A stretch of DNA of 5,229 nt from CAYLMG01 sp964464635 (GTDB taxonomy: Bacteria > Planctomycetota > Phycisphaerae > Sedimentisphaerales > Anaerobacaceae), in assembly GCA_964464635.1 (NCBI GenBank), contig CAYXGT010000127.1:1-5229 (forward strand), given 5' to 3'. The position numbers and the translations under genes are program-made. Positions 1-4,342 of this stretch are shown here, piece after piece. A model generated the notes under the pieces. It saw only the letters and a program-made list of their open reading frames with translations. It was not told the origin of the DNA and did no database searches. How positions within the stretch are numbered: the first letter of the stretch is position 1; every line of letters starts with the position of its first letter.

Positions 1-91
1 CCGACTGATACAGAAGCTCATCGACCAGCGTCGTTTTGCCGTGGTCAACATGAGCAATTATTGCAACATTACGAATAAAATCTGTGTACAT
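1..91 (-). CDS. typA: TypA/BipA-type translational GTPase, N-terminal fragment
   Basis: Only the first 30 codons are present; the gene continues past the left edge. The ATG is the complement of 89-91. The protein begins MYTDFIRN and has the G1/P-loop AHVDHGKT at residues 13-20, followed by TLVDELLYQS. The N-terminal pattern IRNxAIIAHVDHGKTTLVD is that of TypA/BipA, a ribosome-associated GTPase related to EF-G that acts in ribosome assembly and stress adaptation. LepA normally reads AHIDHGKST and EF-G reads AHIDAGKTT, so both fit less well. An AAAGG Shine-Dalgarno (complement of 98-102) lies about 7 bases upstream. It follows ribF by 41 bp on the same strand with no visible terminator, so the two are probably co-transcribed. 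Identity rests on about 30 residues only. Confidence 0.85.
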   Translation of the reverse strand, partial: MYTDFIRNVAIIAHVDHGKTTLVDELLYQS

Positions 92-96
92 AAAAT

Positions 97-120
97 ACCT
101 TTAAGGGCTTTTCGTTAAAG
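97..120 (-). promoter_or_regulatory. Ribosome binding site of typA beside a weak hairpin
   Basis: On the minus strand the typA leader contains CTTTAA, a 10-base spacer, then TTAAAG (arms 115-120 and 99-104), directly followed by GGT and the ATG. The second arm overlaps the AAAGG Shine-Dalgarno. The 6-bp stem is AT-rich and weak, so any effect on translation is doubtful. Confidence 0.3.
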
Positions 121-132
121 ATTTATGGTAAC

Positions 133-1104
133 TTAAATATTGGGATGCGGCAATATTTCTTTTGCTTTTTGGCAGTCTTTTACGATTTGCTCTGCAAGGG
201 CTTTTTCAGAAACGAATTTCTGCTGGTCCCGTATCTTTTGAACAAAGTCAAAAGCCATCCATTTATCGGTCAGGTCTTCAACATCCATTAAAATATGTGC
301 CTCTATCAGTAAAGGATGGTCCGGGCCGTAAGTAGCTGACCTGCCGATACTGAATGCAGCAGGAATTGCGCTTTTGGTTTGACAAACAGATTCTTCACTA
401 TCTCCGACTTCAACTGTTCCCGCATAAACAGCTTCTGCGGGGACGAGCTGATTTAACTGTCCGAGGTTTGCCGTTGGAAAACCGAGCTGTTTTCCCCTTC
501 CTCTGCCGGCAATAACCTTGCCGATGAGTCTGTAAGGTCTGGTGAGTGCGACGGCTGCGTCGGCAACCTTGCCCTGGAGCAGAAGATTTCTAATCAATGT
601 GCTTGATACTGTGACTGCGGAGCCGATGGACAGTTTCGCCGTTTGCTGCTCGATTGAAACTACCTCGAAGCCGAATTCCGAGCCGAGATAAGTTAACGTG
701 TGAATATTTCCATTTCGGCCTGAGCCGAAGTGAAAGTCCTCACCTTCGACAACGACGGCTGGTGCGATGCCTTTGGCGAGGATTTTTTCCGCGAAATCAC
801 GTGCAGACAAACTCAGAAGGTTTTTATCACTTTTCAGCAGAAGGAGATAGTCGGCGCCGTTTTCAGTGAGCAGCTTTTCTTTGAATTGCAAGGTTGCAAG
901 TCTTTCGGGAGCGAACTGGGGATGCAGGATTGCCACGGGATGCGGCTCGAAGGTTGCAACGACAAGGCTTGTATGCTTTTCATCCGCTTTTTGACGGGCT
1001 GTTTGTATTATGTTTTGATGGCCGATATGAACACCGTCGAAGTTGCCGATTGATAGACAACAACCTTTCAGGGCGGGTTCTGAGATATTCTGAATTATCT
1101 TCAT
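133..1104 (-). CDS. ribF: Bifunctional riboflavin kinase / FAD synthetase (RibF)
   Basis: This cytoplasmic enzyme phosphorylates riboflavin to FMN and then adenylylates FMN to FAD. The 323-aa length is normal for bacterial RibF. The N-terminal FMN adenylyltransferase domain (about residues 1-185) has the nucleotidyltransferase motif GNFDGVHIGH at 20-29, TFEPHP at 51-56, a DFHFGSGRNG motif, and SSTLIRNLL. The C-terminal flavokinase domain starts at RPYRLIGKVIAGRGRGKQ and carries the LGFPTANL signature. It also has a Glu in the LIEAHIL strand, the position of the family's catalytic base, and a QKF motif in the C-terminal helices. All core motifs look intact. The start ATG (complement of 1102-1104) has only a weak GGAA Shine-Dalgarno about 10 bases upstream. 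It is divergent from the metal locus and upstream of typA. Confidence 0.97.
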   Translation of the reverse strand: MKIIQNISEPALKGCCLSIGNFDGVHIGHQNIIQTARQKADEKHTSLVVATFEPHPVAILHPQFAPERLATLQFKEKLLTENGADYLLLLKSDKNLLSLSARDFAEKILAKGIAPAVVVEGEDFHFGSGRNGNIHTLTYLGSEFGFEVVSIEQQTAKLSIGSAVTVSSTLIRNLLLQGKVADAAVALTRPYRLIGKVIAGRGRGKQLGFPTANLGQLNQLVPAEAVYAGTVEVGDSEESVCQTKSAIPAAFSIGRSATYGPDHPLLIEAHILMDVEDLTDKWMAFDFVQKIRDQQKFVSEKALAEQIVKDCQKAKEILPHPNI

Positions 1105-1153
1105 ACCGATGAATTTCCAATAAAATCCGTACTTTCTATCTTACACAGGTCCC

Positions 1154-1182
1154 AAAATAGCCTGTAATGGTAAAAAAGTCAA
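1154..1182 (-). promoter_or_regulatory. Sigma70-type promoter of ribF
   Basis: Read on the minus strand, TTGACT (complement of 1177-1182; 5 of 6 consensus) and TATTTT (complement of 1154-1159; 4 of 6) are separated by exactly 17 bp. Transcription would start near 1147, giving an untranslated leader of about 43 bases before the ribF ATG. That is too short for an FMN (RFN) riboswitch. The operator at 1188-1206 starts 5 bp upstream of this -35 element. Confidence 0.65.
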
Positions 1183-1187
1183 GAAAA

Positions 1188-1206
1188 TAGTTGCAACTTA
1201 GTTGCA
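1188..1206 (+). promoter_or_regulatory. Probable Fur/Zur-family operator (7-1-7 palindrome with overlapping site)
   Basis: Positions 1192-1206 read TGCAACT-T-AGTTGCA, a perfect inverted repeat with 7-bp arms around one central base. This is the geometry of classic Fur-family boxes, although the bases differ from the enterobacterial Fur consensus. The sequence TAGTTGCA occurs twice, at 1188-1195 and 1199-1206, exactly 11 bp apart. The first copy forms a second, overlapping palindrome AGTTGCAACT (1189-1198). There are therefore three half-sites of one motif, which could load two dimers. The site overlaps the -35 and spacer of the rightward promoter, and the operon's second gene encodes a Fur-family regulator. 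Zinc-dependent autorepression is the natural inference. Confidence 0.75.
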
Positions 1207-1218
1207 TTTAGATATAAT
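1191..1218 (+). promoter_or_regulatory. Promoter of the metal-acquisition operon
   Basis: A perfect TATAAT -10 box at 1213-1218 is preceded, with a 16-bp spacer, by TTGCAA at 1191-1196 (4 of 6 matches to TTGACA). The -35 and most of the spacer lie inside the palindromic operator, so a bound repressor would block RNA polymerase. Transcription should start near 1225, leaving a leader of about 65 bases before the ATG at 1291. The leader contains a weak AT-rich inverted repeat (GTTTAT/ATAAAC, 1262-1277) that I do not interpret. Confidence 0.7.
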
Positions 1219-1290
1219 GGCAGCGTTTGGTGTACAGGGTATGTTAAGCGGCGAGCTCAGGGTTTATAAGAATAAACAGGCAGGTTTGTT

Positions 1291-2037
1291 ATGGCTGGAA
1301 AGGTTAAACACATACTTGTCGAGCTTAAGGGGCATCTGCCCTTTACCGCTTTTGGTGCGGTTATGGGGATCGGCTTTATGCTGCTTTTCCGCAAGGTCAG
1401 TGATTCAAGCGCGCATATCCTGTTTTCTATTTTCCACCCGGGCCATGTTATTTTAAGCGCGATAGTTACGACTTCGATGTTCAGGATTCACGCATTCAGG
1501 AAACATTTTATAATGATTCTTATTATAGGATATTTCGGCTCGGTCGGTATAGCGACACTAAGTGACATAGTTATGCCGGAAATAGGCTCAAGACTTTTCG
1601 GGCTGAACATACCCGCGCATACTGAGCTGCATCACGAGCATTCCGACGACGAAGAAGGACAAGGAAATCACGAACACAGCGAAGGTATTCATTTTGGTTT
1701 TATAGAGGAGTGGTATTTAGTAAATCCCGCGGCGTTGATGGGTATTTTGATAGGCTATTTTCTGCCACATACCAAATTTCCCCATTCCGGGCACATTCTC
1801 GTGAGCACCTGGGCGTCATCGGCGTATCTTCTGATGCGGGTATATACTGAAATTGATATTTTAGCGGTAATCAAGATATTTGTGATATTGTTGTTATCGG
1901 TGTGGATTCCCTGCTGTGTAAGTGACATCGTATTTCCGCTTTTATTCGTAAAGTCTGATGTTGAGCTTGCCGGTCCGTGTCCCGAGCATCGGCTTCACAG
2001 CCATCCTCATCGGCATACAGAGAAGGAAAATAATTGA
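1291..2037 (+). CDS. Six-helix membrane protein with His-rich loops, putative metal transporter (unassigned family)
   Basis: I do not recognise a named family. The 248 residues form about six hydrophobic segments (roughly 16-34, 41-64, 73-95, 143-160, 165-183, 190-220). Two halves are related. HPGH at 49-52 matches HSGH at 165-168, each followed by Ser four residues after the second His and an Arg (65, 183). SDIVMP at 91-96 matches SDIVFP at 211-216. MGI at 25-27 matches MGI at 150-152. The loop between the halves has seven His (110, 114, 115, 117, 127, 129, 134) among acidic residues, and the tail has five (233-242) plus C230. Basic residues at 65-72 suggest N-in topology, with the His loop outside and the tail in the cytoplasm, so the halves would be inverted repeats. 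ZnuB motifs are absent. The ATG has AGG 6 bases upstream and an in-frame stop at 1273. It is the first gene under the operator, so a role in zinc or other metal transport is inferred. Confidence 0.85.
   Translation: MAGKVKHILVELKGHLPFTAFGAVMGIGFMLLFRKVSDSSAHILFSIFHPGHVILSAIVTTSMFRIHAFRKHFIMILIIGYFGSVGIATLSDIVMPEIGSRLFGLNIPAHTELHHEHSDDEEGQGNHEHSEGIHFGFIEEWYLVNPAALMGILIGYFLPHTKFPHSGHILVSTWASSAYLLMRVYTEIDILAVIKIFVILLLSVWIPCCVSDIVFPLLFVKSDVELAGPCPEHRLHSHPHRHTEKENN
2021..2036 (+). promoter_or_regulatory. Ribosome binding site fixing the TTG start of the Fur-family regulator
   Basis: AGAAGG at 2021-2026 lies 7 bases before TTG at 2034-2036. The TTG overlaps the TGA stop of the previous gene (TTGA, 2034-2037), the usual arrangement of translationally coupled genes. 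No ATG lies nearby in this frame, and the DNA-binding domain needs the residues encoded right after this start. Confidence 0.75.
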
Positions 2038-2456
2038 GCCCGGCTATCAGCAAAAAGTGTGAGAAGGTTCTCGGTAAAGCGGGTCTTCGCAGGACAAAGC
2101 CGCGAATGGCAGTTCTGTCAGCTCTTTTCGAGGCAACAAAGCCTCTCAGCCGGCAACAGATAGCCGAACAGCTCTCGGAAGGTGCACCGGACAAGGTTAC
2201 AATCTATCGTACACTTGAGACGCTTGTCGAGGCAGATGTTGTGCATAAAGCGTATCTTCAGGACAGGGCGTGGCATTTCGAGCTGGCACATAACTGCACA
2301 CGCAAGCAATGTCACCCGCATTTTACCTGTACCCGCTGCGGCGGCACTTTTTGCTTAACGCAATTAGATATGCCTATGCCCCGAAGTCCTTACAAGGGCT
2401 ATCACATAACTCATCAACAGGTAAGGCTGGAAGGATTGTGCCCGCAATGTTCTTAA
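2034..2456 (+). CDS. zur: Fur-family metalloregulator, probably zinc-responsive (Zur)
   Basis: This is a cytoplasmic dimeric repressor, 140 aa, close to the usual Fur/Zur length. The N-terminal winged helix has GLRRTKPRMAVLSAL (17-31) and the recognition-helix region KVTIYRTLETLVEADVV (54-70), with the conserved TIYR (56-59). The C-terminal dimerisation domain has HFE at 81-83, HPH at 94-96, and two CxxC pairs (C99/C102 and C136/C139) that form the structural zinc site of this family. H124 and H127 are further candidate ligands, and C88, C93 and C107 are extra cysteines. It starts at TTG, overlapping the upstream gene by 4 bp. Sequence alone does not separate Zur from Fur or Mur. The zinc call rests on the neighbouring ZnuA-type protein and the His-rich proteins. 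It probably binds 1188-1206 and represses its own operon. Confidence 0.88.
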   Translation: MSPAISKKCEKVLGKAGLRRTKPRMAVLSALFEATKPLSRQQIAEQLSEGAPDKVTIYRTLETLVEADVVHKAYLQDRAWHFELAHNCTRKQCHPHFTCTRCGGTFCLTQLDMPMPRSPYKGYHITHQQVRLEGLCPQCS

Positions 2457-2472
2457 ACACCGAAATACAAAA

Positions 2473-2775
2473 ATGAAAAGAAGCTGGCATAAAATACTAT
2501 TTGCTTTGGCAACAGCCGGGTTTATTCTGGCGGCTGTGAATATAACGCTTGCCCTGCACCTGGCTGGTCAAGATGAAAATGAACATCACGATTATGAGAA
2601 CTGCCCGATTTGTCAGCAGGCGATGATAAATAAAAATCCCGCTATTCTATACCCTGACGTAAATGTATATCAGGGTGAGGAAGAAGAATATACAATTAGT
2701 TACAGGAATATCTGTCCACCTCAAATTATAGAATATCAACTCCCCCAGTTACGTGCACCACCTTTTTTCTGCTGA
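2473..2775 (+). CDS. Small exported or membrane-anchored His/CxxC protein, function unknown
   Basis: I cannot name this 100-aa protein. It has a basic start (MKRSWHK) and a hydrophobic stretch at about 8-31, which is either a signal peptide with a possible cut after TLA or an uncleaved anchor. Next comes HHDYENCPICQQ at 38-49, with a CxxC pair (C44, C47) beside two His. The rest is hydrophilic with an EEEE run (69-72), a CPP (81-83), a Pro-rich RAPPFF end, and a terminal Cys100. The clustered His and Cys facing the periplasm suggest metal binding or delivery. The layout resembles small HxxC..CxxC proteins found near metal-uptake genes (such as DUF2946-like proteins), but I cannot confirm homology. 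It begins 16 bp after the regulator. No clear Shine-Dalgarno precedes the ATG, so translation may depend on coupling. The next in-frame Met is residue 51, too late to be the start. Confidence 0.7.
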   Translation: MKRSWHKILFALATAGFILAAVNITLALHLAGQDENEHHDYENCPICQQAMINKNPAILYPDVNVYQGEEEEYTISYRNICPPQIIEYQLPQLRAPPFFC

Positions 2776-2801
2776 TAGTTAAACCCCATTTTTGAAATCC
2801 A

Positions 2802-2845
2802 CTGTTTGACTGCGCGTTTTGTTACCGCAGACAAGCGGATTTTTT
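2802..2845 (+). terminator. Rho-independent terminator inside the locus
   Basis: Positions 2802-2814 pair with 2826-2838 over 13 positions: ten Watson-Crick pairs, two G-U pairs and one A-A mismatch (2809/2831). The loop is 11 bases. The stem is followed by A and six T (2840-2845). It starts 26 bp after the stop of the small CxxC gene and ends 76 bp before the porin gene. It should end or attenuate transcription from the operator-controlled promoter. Confidence 0.7.
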
Positions 2846-2857
2846 GAACGGAAAGAA

Positions 2858-2866
2858 TGGTATAAG
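2858..2866 (+). promoter_or_regulatory. Candidate extended -10 promoter for the porin and binding-protein genes
   Basis: TGG-TATAAG combines a TGn extension with a hexamer matching TATAAT at 5 of 6 positions, 13 bp after the terminator T-run. No convincing -35 is visible at the right distance, as is typical of extended -10 promoters. The start would be near 2873, about 49 bases before the ATG at 2922. I see no copy of the 7-1-7 operator here. Confidence 0.35.
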
Positions 2867-2878
2867 GAGATTGAATAT

Positions 2879-2899
2879 ATGCTGATACCCAGGTTTTAA
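2879..2899 (+). CDS. Possible six-codon leader peptide (MLIPRF)
   Basis: The codons ATG CTG ATA CCC AGG TTT TAA are preceded by AAGGAGA (2864-2870) at 8 bases, the strongest Shine-Dalgarno in the window. The stop is 22 bases before the porin start. It may be a leader that tunes porin translation, or a chance ATG after a purine-rich stretch. If the extended -10 promoter at 2858-2866 is real, its transcript would lack this ribosome site, so only read-through mRNA could use it. Confidence 0.3.
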   Translation: MLIPRF

Positions 2900-2921
2900 G
2901 GAAAATGCGGGAGTTCTTCAA

Positions 2922-4322
2922 ATGCGAAAAATAATAATCATTACAATGTTGTTATTCTCAGCGGTGCTCGCAAACATTACTTTTGCAGAGGATAACAACG
3001 ATGATATTGAGAAGTTGAATGCCAAAATATCGAGCCTTCAACAGCAGATAATCGAAATGCAGAAGAAGCACGACGACGAAATTGACACCTTGAAACGACA
3101 GATAAATGAACTTGCCGAGAAAACCTCCAGGCAGGAGGCCAAGGATGAGCTTGCCGCTTTGCGGGAGATGGCACAGGCTGAAGCGGCGAAAGAAAGGCCT
3201 CTCGATGAAAAGGCAGAAGAGGCTGTGTTCGAATCGAGTGGTTTGAGCCTTCAGGCCTTGAATCCGGAGATAAGCGTTACCGGTGATTTTCTTTTTTCAA
3301 CAAGGCAGGATACGACAAGCGATGAAAGCAGCGACTTTGATTTTCGAACCCTGGGCATTCACATTGAATCATGGCTTGACCCATATACCCGCTTCAAAGC
3401 TGCTATACCGGTAACTGAAAATGATGCCAAACTCGGTGAAGGATATATTACTCTTTATAATTTAAGTGATGATTTGAATTTAACCTTAGGTAAATTCCGA
3501 CAACAGTTTGGCGTTGTGAACCGCTGGCACAAGCACGGGCTGGACCAGGTTGATTTTCCATTAGCCCTTCGGCAGATTTTTGGTAACGGCGGATTGAACC
3601 AGAGCGGAGTTTCCCTGGACTGGCTGATGCCGCCCTGGGGCAAGTCGTCACAGCAGATGACCTTTCAGGTTACAGACGGCTCAAATGACAGGCTCTTCGG
3701 TGATAATGCTCGTAACAGGCCGAGTTTACTTGCTCATTATAAAAACTACCAGGACCTATCGAAAGACACCTATGCGGAATGGGGCCTTACCGGTCTTGTC
3801 GGCTGGAATGACGAATGGGATATCTCCGGCAGCACTACCAAGCAAAACAGCAGTGAAATGACCACCGTATTGGGTGCTGACTTTTCTGTTTTGTGGGAGC
3901 CGACAGAAAAAATGCGATATCGAAATGTTGAATGGCGAAGCGAGGCATACTGGTTAAATAAGGGTATTTATGCGCCGGACGGCTCAGGCTCAGACACTAT
4001 CAACGCATGGGGATTATACAGCTACCTTCAATCAAAGATTTCGCGGACGATTGATATAGGCATAAGAGGTGATTTTTATGTTCCTGATACCAAAAGCTAT
4101 GCAAGTCTCTCCGATTCACTTTCGCTATCACCATTGGCCGTAACCGACGATAATCCATACCTGTGGCAAATTGGTCCGTATATTACGTGGCAGCAAAGCC
4201 CGTTTGTGAAATTCCGCATTGAGTATAATCACGCCCAAGGCAAAGGTATAGATTACCCTGAAGATATTGTCTGGTTCCAGTGCGTGTTTTCAGCAGGCCC
4301 TCATAAACATGAGCGTTACTAA
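2922..4322 (+). CDS. Porin-like outer membrane protein with N-terminal coiled coil
   Basis: The 466-aa product has a clear signal peptide (MRKIIIITMLLFSAVLANITFA, likely cut after A22), written here as its key ends MRK and TFA. A charged heptad-like coiled coil spans about 29-90. From NPEISV (114-119) onward come alternating polar/aromatic strands typical of a beta-barrel. Distinct motifs are GKFR (190-193), NRWHKH (200-205) and a C-terminal GPHKHERY (459-466), ending in an aromatic residue as many barrel proteins do. It probably sits in the outer membrane as a diffusion channel, with the coiled coil reaching into the periplasm. Its place beside a ZnuA-type gene suggests passage of zinc or a zinc complex. 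No TonB box or plug domain is evident, so it is not a TonB-dependent receptor. GGGAG lies 8 bases before the ATG. An ATG at 2905 in another frame gives only nine codons. Confidence 0.8.
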   Translation: MRKIIIITMLLFSAVLANITFAEDNNDDIEKLNAKISSLQQQIIEMQKKHDDEIDTLKRQINELAEKTSRQEAKDELAALREMAQAEAAKERPLDEKAEEAVFESSGLSLQALNPEISVTGDFLFSTRQDTTSDESSDFDFRTLGIHIESWLDPYTRFKAAIPVTENDAKLGEGYITLYNLSDDLNLTLGKFRQQFGVVNRWHKHGLDQVDFPLALRQIFGNGGLNQSGVSLDWLMPPWGKSSQQMTFQVTDGSNDRLFGDNARNRPSLLAHYKNYQDLSKDTYAEWGLTGLVGWNDEWDISGSTTKQNSSEMTTVLGADFSVLWEPTEKMRYRNVEWRSEAYWLNKGIYAPDGSGSDTINAWGLYSYLQSKISRTIDIGIRGDFYVPDTKSYASLSDSLSLSPLAVTDDNPYLWQIGPYITWQQSPFVKFRIEYNHAQGKGIDYPEDIVWFQCVFSAGPHKHERY

Positions 4323-4342
4323 TAGAAAGGAGCGGAATTACG

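Noticed and set aside
953..960. GTTGCAAC, resembling the operator half-sites, inside ribF
   Set aside because: The flanks do not continue the 7-1-7 repeat, and it lies in coding sequence; a nearby GTTGCAAG at 893-900 shows the string can recur by chance.
654..1112. Three overlapping plus-strand ORFs across ribF
   Set aside because: They are antisense to an intact ribF with all family motifs and show no recognisable protein features.
1105..1147. FMN riboswitch upstream of ribF
   Set aside because: The leader is only about 43 bases and lacks the conserved multi-stem core.
1262..1277. Inverted repeat GTTTAT/ATAAAC in the operon leader
   Set aside because: Six AT-rich pairs form too weak a hairpin to claim a regulator or riboswitch.
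1202..1456. Plus-strand ORF of 84 codons starting ATG at 1202
   Set aside because: Its start lies inside the operator and upstream of the expected transcript start, it has no ribosome site, and it overlaps the well-supported membrane protein gene in another frame.
1291..2037. Identification of the 248-aa membrane protein as a ZnuB-type ABC permease
   Set aside because: The size is near that of ZnuB, but there are only about six helices, the ABC permease motifs are missing, and the duplicated HxGH/SDIVxP pattern does not belong to that family as I know it.
1871..2321. Minus-strand ORFs across the end of the membrane protein gene and the regulator
   Set aside because: They are antisense to clearly conserved coding sequence, with no ribosome sites or motifs.
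2806..2834. TTGACT at 2806-2811 as a -35 element
   Set aside because: No -10 hexamer lies 15-19 bp downstream, and the bases are explained by the terminator stem.
2736..2921. Minus-strand ORF of 61 codons in the spacer before the porin gene
   Set aside because: It runs opposite to the terminator hairpin and the promoter region, with low-information sequence and no motif.
2977..3651. Minus-strand ORFs within the porin gene
   Set aside because: They are shadows of a long gene with signal peptide, coiled coil and barrel pattern.
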